Positions 1 to 10,190 of a stretch of DNA of 64,000 nt are shown here, in pieces. A model generated the notes under the pieces. It was not told the origin of the DNA and did not search any database. It was given only the letters and a program-made list of their open reading frames with translations. A program made the position numbers and the translations under genes. The DNA lies in NCBI GenBank assembly GCA_030159075.1, contig BROG01000474.1, forward strand, positions 342,501-406,500. Direction: 5' to 3'. Positions within the stretch are counted from its first letter, which is position 1; each line of letters starts with the position of its first letter. The DNA is from Atrina japonica. Lineage: Eukaryota; Mollusca; Bivalvia; Pterioida; Pinnidae.

Positions 1-207
1 TCAACTGGCAAAATCAGGTTAGGTTCCAGCGGGGCTCGAACTTATTCTGATCAGAGGTGATCCACTTCATGGTTTAACCCTTTGACCCCTGAGTATCTGA
101 ATGGTATGCTCTTTCTATTGTTTATGACCAGTCTATTGTGACATGTGGGGTTGAAAGGGTTATACCACGATGCTGTAACCACTAGTGCTCGTCCACGGAG
201 GCCCTTT
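1..207 (-). mobile_element. tRNA-derived SINE copy, cut by window edge and interrupted by a small MITE
   Basis: Read on the minus strand, the right end (about 207 to 165) resembles a tRNA 5' half with an A-box-like stretch, and 30-45 holds a B-box-like GTTCGAGCCCC. The same head and body occur at 51185-51388 and 30110-30358, which supports one family. The copy is split by a TTAA-flanked inverted-repeat insertion at 74-163. The SINE body runs off the left edge of the window. The head resembles the Leu/Ser type of tRNA (GTGGCCGAGTGG in the best copy), but the parent tRNA is inferred, not shown. Confidence 0.55.
74..163 (-). mobile_element. ~90-bp TTAA/CCCTTT MITE, copy 1
   Basis: The left end reads TTAACCCTTTGACCCC and the right end GGGGTTGAAAGGGTTATA, so the termini are inverted repeats flanked by TTAA (left) and the near match TATA (right). 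Its reverse complement aligns along its whole length with 61455-61545 and 38564-38652. A TTAA target and CCC termini are typical of piggyBac-type non-autonomous elements; that assignment is inference. It sits inside a SINE copy, so it is younger than that SINE. Confidence 0.6.
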
Positions 208-634
208 GACACCCTAAGTAAGTGAAAGTCAGTGAGATAAAATATACAGAAGCCTTTCTAAAAGGATTATAACATTTAAGTATTGTAGTTTGCTATTGTT
301 TTGTATATCAAAACCTGGCAAGAAATGTTAAGAATTATCAAATGGTTACCAACTGATTAATAAAGGCAAAATTTGAAGAAAGGCTATATTATGTTCAATT
401 TATTTTTATGAGTTGTGTCCAAGTTTCATCATTTGAGTTAAAGCCTTATTAAATGCCCTCCTTAAAAACGACATTTAAAGGCATGCAAAGGGTTTCTATT
501 TAGTGTGGTACCAATACGTCACATTGTGGAAAGAAATTCTATGGAATGGATTAATAGTATTTATCTGTTCGGTTTTCAAAAGATGAATATTTTTATTTTA
601 CTACAGTATTTATATTTTTTTATGTAAATTTAAC

Positions 635-637
<3 letters not shown>

Positions 638-724
<87 letters not shown>
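638..724. repeat. (TA)n microsatellite
   Basis: About 43 uninterrupted TA dinucleotides. No flanking gene. Confidence 0.95.
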
Positions 725-728
<4 letters not shown>

Positions 729-1131
729 CATTAATGTCCCTTGGCAGAGAATTAATAGATTATAAAACCGATTTAAAAATATCAAATGAACAATCCGTTT
801 TTTAATATATAATACTTATATGTCATAATGTAAAAGAAATGTTATGATGTAAATTGAAGAATTGTCAAAACTAGAAAACAGATTAGTGACCAATTCTATT
901 TGTTTGTAGATGTAGTTGCTCATCTGTGTTCATAAGATATAGTTATGTTTATAGATATATTTTAGTATTTTCTAGTCGCTAATTTTTCCTCACTGGGTCA
1001 GTTTAAACCACCTCGTCTCTTGGTAAAATGAAATGGGCGAGAGGCAATCATTATTATTCAATGTGTTATGAATACAACATTATATATACATAATGATAGT
1101 TTTCTTTGTACAGCGATAGATATGTTAAGAG

Positions 1132-1279
1132 AAGTGTAGAACATCACAAAAATCTATTAATATTTGCTTTATTCCGTTAGCGCTTTCACCATCCTGGTTC
1201 TTCAGACGTCTATCCATAATGGTGAAAGCACTAACGAAATAAAGCAAATATTAATAGATAATTGTGATGTTATACACTT
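1132..1279. repeat. Near-perfect 148-bp palindrome (hairpin)
   Basis: Left arm 1132-1192 and right arm 1219-1279 are reverse complements over about 61 bp with only a handful of mismatches, around a spacer of about 26 bp. The arms contain TATTAATATTTGCTTTAT and its complement. A transcript would fold into one long stem. The arms are longer and better paired than a usual animal pre-miRNA, so a fold-back MITE is the more likely explanation. Confidence 0.85.
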
Positions 1280-1285
1280 TTCTCA

Positions 1286-1288
<3 letters not shown>

Positions 1289-1372
<84 letters not shown>
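1289..1372. repeat. (TA)n(GA)n compound microsatellite
   Basis: TA repeats to about 1315 are followed by GA repeats to about 1372. It lies between the 1132-1279 palindrome and the 1376-1598 inverted-repeat element. Confidence 0.95.
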
Positions 1373-1375
<3 letters not shown>

Positions 1376-1598
1376 TACTGTATGTGTATTTAAATTAGCG
1401 CACTCATATTTTAGCACTCTCAGGGGGTATAGACTTATTAGCACAATTTTGAATTCGCGCAATTAATTTCATTGGCTTTGTCATGTATAGAGAATGCCAT
1501 GATAGAGAAATTTTAGCGCTGCCCTTCAGTTAGCGCAATGACTTGATCGCGAAAGGCGCTAATATTAGATTAACGCTAAAATAAGTACACGTACAGTA
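1376..1598. mobile_element. 223-bp MITE with ~25-bp terminal inverted repeats
   Basis: The left end TACTGTATGTGTATTTA and the right end read in reverse (TACTGTACGTGTACTTA) match with few differences, and both continue into TTAGCG. TA at both edges fits a Tc1/mariner-type TA duplication (inference). The interior repeats the word TTAGCGC several times. There is no coding capacity. Confidence 0.65.
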
Positions 1599-1599
1599 T

Positions 1600-3477
1600 C
1601 TTATGTGTACATATTCATACTAATTGGTTCATTCAGACTGGTGTATACATTTGGCGTCAGTTTTAGAATCAGTTTGATTGGTTTATCAATTGTATACATA
1701 TATTGGGATACTACAATTGTATATAATCATTTTGATTGACCGTTTTGTTTGTGGACATATTTGTTTTTTAGCTGTACAAATCTATTATGTTATACCCAAA
1801 ATTGTCATATTTTTTTGATATGCATGATTTTTCTTCAAAACCATTATACAAAGAACTAATCACACTCACTTTCACCAATCACTTTGGCTGCTTACATTTT
1901 TCTGAATTACTTAAATTTTTGAGAAAATTCACAAATGTGCTTTATATACAATTGATGACCAGTCTTTTCTTTTTATGTATAATTTGTTGGATATATTACC
2001 ACGTCCTGAATATTCTATATGTATTGAGACATAACATTTCCTTATGTTTTACCTTTTGACAAAAAGTGTGTACTTAACGTATGTTTGAGATGACGGTACT
2101 GTTCTAGATCTATTTATTGTGTCAATTTAAGACGTCCTCATAGTACAATTTTTATTTGTTAAAATTTCTGTTTTTAAGATGATTGTTATCATTTATGGTG
2201 ATCAAAGATTAATAGTTGCGTATGTATTAGTTTGACGTTGTGGGTTAACACGATATTCTTGCAATATCATCGATTATAGACACGTCAATTGTGAAAGGAA
2301 ACGTTACAGCACTAACGGGAGTTTTTTCTCCCACCTTTGACAGACATATCTACATCTACCATTTTGTCAAACCAGATTTTCTCTATGATCCACATCTTAG
2401 GATGTAGACAAGTTACATTAAAGGTGGGTTTGTGAAGTGGATTCTATTAATCTTTGCCTCCTTTCTTTTCATTTTCAGTCAGTTTTAGATAATGGCTTTA
2501 CATCGTTATAACAGTGAATAATAAATGATGAAATAAATAAGGCCTGTCACCCCTGAAGACACAAGTGGACAAGTCTGCATCATCGATTGTTTTTCTAACA
2601 GTGTATCAATCAGTCGGGTGCTATATAAAGATATTCTCTCCTACATTGTACTTAATATATTTTTAACTTTTAAAAATGATAACTTTTTGAATTAACTTAT
2701 TTCATATAGAATTTGCATAATAAAAAATCTTTTAAAACTGTGCAGTATTTTTCTTGTTTCTCATTAACAGAGTGCTAAACTTTTAAAGTATTTAAAGTAT
2801 AAATCATTTTTTTCACATATAATTCATATACACTGGGTCGTTGCCACTGCTGTTTGACCGTTTGAGTCCCCGATGTTATACATAAATTCAGTACCGGGTA
2901 TTTTGGTGTTAGTCGATTATTTTGTACTAAAGTAATATTTCCCTTAGCTACCAAGATTTAAATTTTAAACTTATCAAAAGCTATGATATTCATTATTACA
3001 GTAGGTACTGCTTAGACGAATTCGGCCTTGTATGCCTCCACATTTGCTTTCGGAAATGTAAATCGATAGTTAATTCGAGCTCAACTGATAGTGTTATTGA
3101 CTGATCGCATTTCGTATTGTTTTGACCACTTTTCTCAAAGTATATTTTGGCATTGTTAACAATATACATATAATATGGAAAAATGTTTTCAGTGTTTGAG
3201 CGTCACCGCACTTGTCTATGTTCATACCATAAGTTTAGATTTGGCGTCTTTTTAAAAGTAGTTCGTAAAAAAAAGTGCCAATAGACATTCAAAACGCCAA
3301 GTCCATTAGGATACGGCAAATTAGATATGATAACGGTCTCAAAAAGAAGAACACTGTGGATCCTAAACGGATAGTTAGCATTAGTGGCACGTATCAAACA
3401 GGGAACAAAACCTTAATTGTTTATGATATTGGGAAATATGAAAACCGCGGATAAACATTGATATCTGGAAAATCTCA
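1600..3477. other. Intergenic, no gene seen
   Basis: AT-rich sequence with frequent stops in all frames. Short open frames at 1787-2059 (plus) and 3203-3397 (minus) show no recognisable domain, splice context or low-complexity explanation, and I do not support either as a gene. Confidence 0.5.
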
Positions 3478-3696
3478 TGTCGAGATCTTCATTCGTGTTT
3501 CTTTAAAGGAACTGCATGTTTAAGTACTCGAGCAAATATTTGAACATGTTTTAAAAGAAAACAACATAAAGTTATGACTACTTCATGGAATAGTATTTTC
3601 TTTTTTTGTTATAAGTATGCTTTTGAAATGTGATATCATTGTCGAGATCTTCATTCGTGTTTCTTTAAAGGAAATGCATGTTTAAGTACTCAAGTT
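3478..3696. repeat. Separated direct repeat, ~55 bp x2
   Basis: 3478-3532 and 3641-3696 share the same text (GTCGAGATCTTCATTCGTGT then TTCTTTAAAGGAA) with two or three differences, separated by about 108 bp of unrelated sequence. Confidence 0.8.
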
Positions 3697-3711
3697 ATGA
3701 CTGCGTCATTC

Positions 3712-4550
3712 AGAAGTAAATCATGTATTAGTATCATTGACACGGATCATGAATTTATATCATTGTAGTGGATCATGTTTTAGTATCATTGAAGCGGATC
3801 GTATATTAGTATTCTTGAAGTGGATCATGAATTAGTATCATTGAAGCGGATCATGTATTTGGTGTTATTGAAGTATCATTGAAGTGGATGATGAATTAGT
3901 GTCAATAAAGTGGATCATGTATTAGTATCATTGAAGCGGATCATGAATTAGTATCATTGAAGTGGATGATGAATTAGTATCATTGAAGTGGATGATGAAT
4001 TAGTATCATTGAAGTGGATCATGAATTTGTATCATTGAAGTGGATCATGTATTAGTATAATTGGGACGGATCATGTATTAGTATTATTGAAATGGATCAT
4101 GAATTTGTATCATTGAAGTGGATCATGAATTTGTATTATTGAAGCGGATCATGTATTAGTATTATTGGAACGGATAATTTATTAGTATGTTCCAAGTGAA
4201 TCATGAATTTGTATCGTTGAGAGCCGGCCTGGCTCAGTCGGTAGCGCGCTCGACTCTGGATCGTGAGGTCGAGGCCGGCGACAGGTTGGTTTCCTGTCTT
4301 TCGGATGAGACAGTAAAAACTGGAGGTCCCGTGTCACAGTAGGTGTCGGCACGGTAAAGAACCCTCACTGCTGAATGGCCGTAAGTGCCGAGAATAGGCC
4401 AAAATTTGATGCCCTTCATCGGCATTTGGTGACGTCTCCACATGAGTGAAATATTCTTGAGTGGGATGTTAAACAACAATAAACAAACAAATTTGTATCA
4501 TTGAAGTGGATCATGTATTAGTATCATTAGGACGGATCATGTATTGATAT
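3712..4550. repeat. 26-bp minisatellite, split by a SINE
   Basis: The unit reads roughly TTAGTATCATTGAAGTGG ATCATGAA and recurs about 19 times from 3712 to 4220, then about twice more from 4491 to 4550. Units vary at GTGG/GCGG and GAATTA/GTATTA. The SINE at 4221-4490 interrupts it. Confidence 0.9.
4221..4490 (+). mobile_element. Full-length tRNA-derived SINE
   Basis: The element is 270 bp. An A-box-like TGGCTCAGTCGG lies at 4230-4241 and a degenerate B-box region at about 4265-4276. The body contains TTTCGGATGAGACAGT and GTCCCGTGTCACAG, the conserved core seen in many marine-invertebrate SINEs, and the tail is GTTAAACAACAATAAACAAACAA-like. It is flanked by ATTTGTATCGTTGA (4207-4220) and ATTTGTATCATTGA (4491-4504), a 14-bp target duplication with one mismatch. 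Because the target array itself repeats this phrase, the duplication is consistent but not independent proof. The 81-codon minus-strand open frame here is fortuitous. Confidence 0.85.
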
Positions 4551-4954
4551 CATACTGATCGAGCATATTCTATTATATTATACTTGTTATAATCACTGTT
4601 CGAATAGCGACTGTTTGTATAACGACAGTTGATATGGTCATCAACATAATTCCTATTTGAACATGACAACAAAACACTTGTTCTCAGAAAGCTTTTAATC
4701 AATGATTATGGTTCCATAAATAACGATGCATATAAACTTAGTTTTAATGGGTAAGTACTCTGATAATATAGTTAGATACATAAACTAAGTACACGTTGTG
4801 ATCACTAACTTAATTGATAACATAGTAAAGTTAATACTTATTGTAAAATAAATGTATCTTATGAGTAGAGCACTAAAACGTATGATATTACAAGTCTCTT
4901 TGTATTCTAATTTATTGAATCAATATCTTATTTTTCTAAGTAAATATCATTTAC

Positions 4955-5275
4955 TGTGGACTCACGGCGGGTATGACCGGTCAACAGGGGATGCTTACTC
5001 CTTCATGGCACCTGATCCCACCTTGATTTCCAGAGGTCCATGTTTGTCTAATTTTTACCAGATTTGTATGTATATCCTGGTCATCCTAAAGAATTATACT
5101 TTGATATCTGAGATTTTTATATTCGTATACACAAATTCAGGTAGGTACTTCCTCAAATACCAACGAATATATAGTGTCTGCCACTTTCGATATTCCTCAA
5201 AATGCCCCAGTGTTTTTGGTCCTCCAATACTGTTAAGTGAAATGTTAAAACACAACAAAATAATAATAATAACAT
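4955..5275 (+). mobile_element. Dispersed repeat of the GGACTCACGGCGGG family, copy 1
   Basis: It starts GTGGACTCACGGCGGGTATG, continues through CAGGGGATGCTTACTCC and GGCACCTGATCCCACC, and ends near AAGTGAAATGTTAAAACACAAC followed by an ATA-rich tail. Three related copies are at 8112-8245, 20787-20935 and 23152-23305. The tail resembles a retroposed 3' end. The family is common in bivalve genomes (recalled, not searched). Confidence 0.6.
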
Positions 5276-5288
5276 TTTCATAGCCCAA

Positions 5289-5442
5289 TAGTTAGAATGT
5301 AACTCTTTATAACTTTTATGTGCAGTCTATCTTGATTATATCTAAATTTAATTTACCATGCCGAGATAGTTAGAATATAACTCTTTATAACTTTCATGCA
5401 TAGTCTATCTTGATTATATCTAAATTTAATTCACCATGCCGA
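5289..5442. repeat. Two-copy tandem duplication, ~77 bp
   Basis: 5289-5364 and 5365-5442 are nearly identical; both contain AACTCTTTATAACTTT and GTCTATCTTGATTATATC and end ACCATGCCGAGAT. Confidence 0.85.
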
Positions 5443-5716
5443 GATCTGTCATTAGATGAATGGTATTTCTGGTTTCGGAAATTCTTGCTGGAAATCAAAT
5501 TTTGGTGCAAAATTCTTTATCGAAAAAAGTACTCCTCATCACAATTAACTGTAAAAGAAAAATGTGTAAAATTGAGTAAAATCAATTAGTTTTATCAAAA
5601 TATTTATGAGACTAGGGGAGACAGAACGAAAGAGAGAACCACAAAGGCAAAGGGACATTGAGATAGACAGACTGGGAGAGACAATGCAAAGAAAAATTAG
5701 CAAAAGAAATCGACTC

Positions 5717-5979
5717 TTACTTTCCACACGCCATGAAGGAAATTCCAAGCGAATACAATTCTGTGTCAAACAGAGAGTATATCGAAAAGATCCACACAGT
5801 ACTATTCAGCGATACTGTCGTCACGAAGGCGCGGACATTCTGTGCATAATTCACATCCATCTGTGTGATACCATACGTGATGACTGGTTTGCTTGTAAAA
5901 TTCGAACTAAAAGTCACAGATCGTGTTACAGGAAATGGGGGTGTCGGCCAATCGAAGTATGAAAATGTATCTGTCTCGC
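5717..5979 (-). CDS. H-type lectin, last exon
   Basis: Minus-strand acceptor TATACTTCCAG precedes GCGAGACAG. Coding begins with two bases completing a split codon, runs 86 complete codons and stops at TAA. It carries essentially the whole lectin domain. A plus-strand open frame at 5606-5962 overlaps it antisense and looks accidental. Confidence 0.7.
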
Positions 5980-7757
5980 CTGGAAGTATAAAATAGATAC
6001 AGAAATCACTGACAAATGTATTTGATAATTTTTGTAAATTTCTACAGATGAATTGTTTTGGAGAAGGCTTGAATCAGACAAAAATGATTAACACATCAGA
6101 ATTATAATACATACCGTCCTTTACTTGCTATTCTGGACATAATTTTTATGCATCTTTTCACAATGGTTACTCTTAGATTAATTTGGCAAAACATTTTTGT
6201 TTGACCTTGTGTGATACCACTTTCTCTTTCGGAACTATACCTCTATTTTAAATTCCATTTAAACTGTTGAAATATTATTGACAGATCGACTTCAGTGAAT
6301 ATTTACTTTGTACTTGGAAATTTTCACTCCCGTTTAATTTTCCGCATTTTCCACCTTAGACGAAATTCCGAATTTAAAATGAAAGCGAAATTTAAACATA
6401 AATCCTCGAAGCACGAACAAACATGTCATCCATGATACTACGGTCATTTAGGGTGTATTTAAGACGGAGTGAATTGTTTTCTGTTGTATAAGGGTGAAAA
6501 ATAACCAGGGACGAAAATTTATAGGTATGCAGTATTAATTCATGTTTTTTTAAACTATAACTTTGGTATTATGTTTATAATATTCACACATTTATATCTG
6601 GATTATATTTCATTTCACTTCATGGCTGCTGAAGATGTAATGAAGCATATACTATGATTCAACCAAGATGAATGGGCCTGTATTTACAAACATTATCATA
6701 GCAGGATGACAGATTAGTTTTCGACAAAAACAAAACTTAAGTCATGCATGGAATCGGAACATTCGTAAAAGTTAAACGTGCACCCCCAGTTTTGGGGAAA
6801 TTGACAAGATTATTTTGTTCTTATGTTTTGGCAAAACCCGGATGTGCCGCTTTGTAATGGACGCACTAGACATATCTAAACAAATTTAAACAATATAACC
6901 AGATATGCAAACTACTTACATCTCCTGTAGACAATTCACTTATACATATAACATTGTATATCATACATTGTCCATACACATTCGCGCATATATGAATTCG
7001 CGATTTCAAACTGCAAAATATTTTTCTCAGGTTGCAAGTGGTAAAATTGTACATGCATATAAAGAGAGAAATGGTATTACTAAATTGTCTAAGAATTTAT
7101 CTTAATTGTAAAATAAATTATATTTCTATTGGTATTTTCAAATTTTACTTGGAATGCCGTGCAACATTTGGAAAGAAACATTCCGACTATCTACGCAGTG
7201 TTGTTATTTATTGATGGGATTACAAACACAAACCGTCATACAAATAAACGCTAAATATTTTAATTCGCAGAAAAGGCTCGTTTGCACATTTATGGCGAGT
7301 AAATATTGCAAAATAACGTAGATTTACGGTATTAAGACAACAGGTAATAACATAGATGTAGTTATTTAGTGCTTGTTATTACTTCCATTAGAAATTCCCC
7401 AAGAAATCTATACGTATCTTTTTGACTTTAAAAAATCGGGATCACCGATTGCAAAACAATCTCAGGCAAATTTAAAAATTTCAGACAAAAAAAAAATGCT
7501 TTTATTTACAGCTAATGGAAATTCTTATTTTGTAGTAAGCGGCATTTGTCTAATCTATACTAGATTTGAGTATTAAACATGCAATATTAGGATGGTATTA
7601 GGTTTACTGATACTCGGGAAATATCATCAAAGAAACTAAATGCTTGACGTAATTCTAATAGAAACTGGTATTTTGTGATCTTGAAGTATGAAGATAAACA
7701 TGATATACAAATACTTACATTTTGTAACAGTTGTTACTGTCGCCTCTCCGCTGCTTA
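5717..7757 (-). CDS. H-type lectin domain protein, 3' part of gene (two exons seen)
   Basis: Two minus-strand exons, 7757-7719 and 5979-5717, join in frame and end at TAA (5719-5717). The joined reading frame gives a Cys (codon split across the splice) followed by ETDTFSYFDWP, then a beta-strand-rich stretch with VTFSSNF, PVITYGITQMDV and the ending LYSLGISFMACGK. This follows the H-type lectin (helix pomatia agglutinin-like) pattern: Cys near the start, WP, VTF..F...P.V.YG, D, then LYS.G.S..AC. Such domains bind GalNAc-type glycans as secreted multimers in molluscs (family knowledge). The signal peptide and 5' exons were not found; they should lie above 7757. The exon is intact with no internal stop. 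Function beyond glycan binding is not inferable. Confidence 0.7.
5980..7718 (-). other. Intron of the H-type lectin gene
   Basis: GT-AG on the minus strand. About 6960-7332 carries GCG-rich words (ATTCGCGCATATATG, AACGTAGATTTACGGTA) of the kind seen in small MITEs, but I could not define its ends. Confidence 0.45.
7719..7757 (-). CDS. H-type lectin, penultimate 39-nt exon
   Basis: The exon is bounded by ATATTTCAG and a strong GTAAGTAT donor. In the frame required by the next exon it reads SSGEATVTTVTK, and its last T plus the next exon's GC makes TGC, the Cys expected at the start of an H-type lectin domain. That fit supports the exon. Its small size is the main doubt. Confidence 0.5.
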
Positions 7758-8111
7758 CTGAAATATTCGGTAAACATCAATGTAACAAACCAAGCGAAAA
7801 AGAAACATTACACCGACGTCTACTGAAAACTAAAGTTAAAACATCTAAAGACAAATTTGTCCAAAAGGCCATTGGCCCAATTAGTGATTGACGCAGATTT
7901 TTAATTTAGTTGATCATGAAAATATGCCAATTGATTAAGTTCAAACTCTGCACTTAAAGATAACACTACTGAGCATAGTTGTATGCAAATTTTTTAACTT
8001 GTGTATTAACAGATGTAACCGAATTTGAAAAAAAAAATTGGTAAACATTTAACTTTATTAAGCTAAATTCAATCTCTTAATAATTCTTGAATTATTTCAT
8101 CTGAATTTAAT

Positions 8112-8245
8112 TTTGGACTCACGTTGGGTGTGACTATTCGACAGGGGATGCTTATCCTCCATGACACCTGATCCCACATCTGGATTTGCAGAAGTCCATT
8201 TGTGTCAGATTTCCACTCGATTTGTATATTGTCTTGGAATTATCT
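8112..8245 (+). mobile_element. GGACTCACGGCGGG-family repeat, copy 2 (truncated)
   Basis: TGGACTCACGTTGGGTGTGA, CAGGGGATGCTTATCCTCC and CACCTGATCCCACATCTGG match copy 1 with substitutions. The 3' part is lost. Confidence 0.6.
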
Positions 8246-9023
8246 ATCGATTCATTTTTTATTTGCGATTTTTGCATTCACAATACTCGGAACCGTTTTT
8301 TATCATAAAAACAGGCTGATCACGAATGGCAAATATGCTTGTGTAAGCTTTAGTTCTTGAACATATAATATTACACATACAATCATCTCATTAATTCACA
8401 TTCTTTATCTTTATCAAATCTTGATTTATTAAAACTTAAAACAGTTTCAGCGTAAAAATGAAAATATATTGTAAAATAAATATCTATAAAAGTAAGATTA
8501 CAAGGATAAAGATATGATATATTTTAATTTTAAAATGCGTTATCACAGAATCTCTTAATACTGGTGATTGGATTATGAAACATATCTGAAAAATATCATT
8601 CACTGACGTTTTGTATCTGCATGGATTGAAAATAAAATCCATTATGTTACATTAAAGTTAAAATATTTATTTTAAACGTAAGACAGTTATAGATAAGTTT
8701 AGATAAATAAAAATCTAATCTTTTTTTATATATTATCTATATAAACCCATGAGGAAAATATCAAAATATACACTTATCAAAACTACCGGTATTTTAGTTT
8801 GTTACTTACTTGTTGCTGTTGGTTTCAGGTAAATATGCTTAACTCGCCAAGTAATTAAAAATAAACATCAAGTTTACACAAAATCTTGAACTTATTTACC
8901 ATCAATCTGTTTGAAGAGTGATATTATTTTTTGAATTTATCTCCTTTTATAACATTAACTCAAATTAATCAAATAAGTCAATATAGATAGAAGTTAGTAG
9001 GTAAAATATCGACTTATCAAAAG

Positions 9024-9030
9024 TATAAAA
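9024..9030 (+). promoter_or_regulatory. Candidate TATA box
   Basis: TATAAAA followed by AGGCGGGCGAGACCTCGG, a GC-rich stretch unusual here. A 42-residue open frame starts at 9103. No downstream exon was recognised, so the promoter call rests on the motif alone. Confidence 0.25.
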
Positions 9031-9412
9031 AGGCGGGCGAGACCTCGGCCATTGAAATGTTTACAACTTTGAAGAGAAGATTGCTTTAGCGATGATATTG
9101 AAATGAACTGCAATTATGCACGATATTCCAGAAACTGTGAAGTAATAAATTGCACTGGTCTCTACACCACTGAAGACGCAATAACCTATGAGACACATAA
9201 AACATTAAACATCAGTATGTTTCAGTACTGAAAAATTGTAAGATATCTTTAAAGTAGGGCTAAATATGTATATAGTACACTTAAATACTTACTGAAGTAC
9301 GTGCATAGGACTACAGTCAAAGATAAATAGAGCAAACTTGATCCCATGTCCTGTCTGTCAAAAAAGTTATTTATTAATTGATTATTAAAACCAAAACACT
9401 ATAAAACCGACA

Positions 9413-9418
<6 letters not shown>

Positions 9419-9487
<69 letters not shown>

Positions 9488-9727
9488 GAGACGAGAGTGA
9501 GAGAGAGAGAGCTAGAGAGAGCAAAAAAAACAAAAACACCAACATCAGAGCTACCAAGATCACTCAGAGAAATTTTGCACCTCATTTAGACAAACAAATA
9601 TACAAAACAAAAAAAAAATAATTCAATAAAAAACCACAAATTACATACAACAAAAAAACAAATTAATTAAACACAAAAATAAGAGAAAAAAAAAAAAACA
9701 CAAAATCCACAAAAAAAAAAAGCAAAC

Positions 9728-9789
<62 letters not shown>

Positions 9790-9850
9790 TGAACACCAAC
9801 ATCAGAGCTACCAAGAATCACTCAGAGAAATTTTGCACCTCATTTAAACA
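9419..9850. repeat. Duplicated (GA)n plus unique 55-bp flank
   Basis: (GA)n at 9419-9484 and 9733-9786. After each, the same text follows (CCAACATCAGAGCTACCAAG, then TCACTCAGAGAAATTTTGCA) at 9538-9593 and 9795-9850. The spacing shows a local duplication of about 257 bp. The A-rich, T-poor strand between them (9594-9732) adds strong purine bias. Confidence 0.85.
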
Positions 9851-9900
9851 ATTTCATATTGCTGAAAACATCTAAGAATACATTATGTTGTTGTATAACC

Positions 9901-10190
9901 TAAAGAGACATTAGCTGTGTTTACCAAATATCTGTATTCCGATTTTTCAAACTATTACTACTGGTACTTGTACAATAACAAATAAGAGCTATACATAGGC
10001 ATAAATAATCTTATATTCCTATATATTGTGAAAATAAGGTCAGGTCCAGTCAAATAGTAGGGTTGAATTAATCAATTGCCAATCTGGTTTTCTCGAGCAA
10101 TTTTCACAAGATAACATTGCAGGTTAAAAATGTTTATGCCTGTGTTTATGTCTTTTTGGTATTGTTAATATATCAAACGAAATACTAAAA
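9901..10190 (-). mobile_element. AAAGGGGCATTAGCTGTG-type element, copy C
   Basis: It is the reverse complement of the elements at 13708-14076 and 20430-20782. It starts AAAGAGACATTAGCTGTGTT, carries the shared interior ATAAGAGCTATACATAGGC and AAGGTCAGGTCCAGTC, and ends near AATATATCAAACG. No coding capacity. Confidence 0.65.

Larger units (their letters stand above)
7760..9418. other. Upstream of lectin exons; no further exon confirmed
   Basis: Includes one dispersed-repeat copy (8112-8245) and otherwise AT-rich text. A minus-strand donor-like GTAAGTAAC occurs near 8800-8808 but has no convincing acceptor. The 67-codon plus-strand frame at 7688-7891 has no supporting context and overlaps the 39-nt lectin exon. 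Confidence 0.4.

Noticed and set aside
1164..1466. 100-codon frame with an ER-dipeptide run
   Set aside because: Translation of the palindrome plus the (TA)n(GA)n microsatellite.
4221..4290. Possible genuine tRNA gene
   Set aside because: It is the head of a 270-bp SINE; the B-box is degenerate and no acceptor stem closes.
5606..5962. 118-codon plus-strand frame
   Set aside because: Runs antisense to the H-type lectin exon and starts in a low-complexity arginine/glutamate-rich stretch.
7688..7891. 67-codon plus-strand frame beginning with a hydrophobic stretch like a signal peptide
   Set aside because: No promoter, poly(A) or homology, and it overlaps the better-supported 39-nt minus-strand lectin exon.
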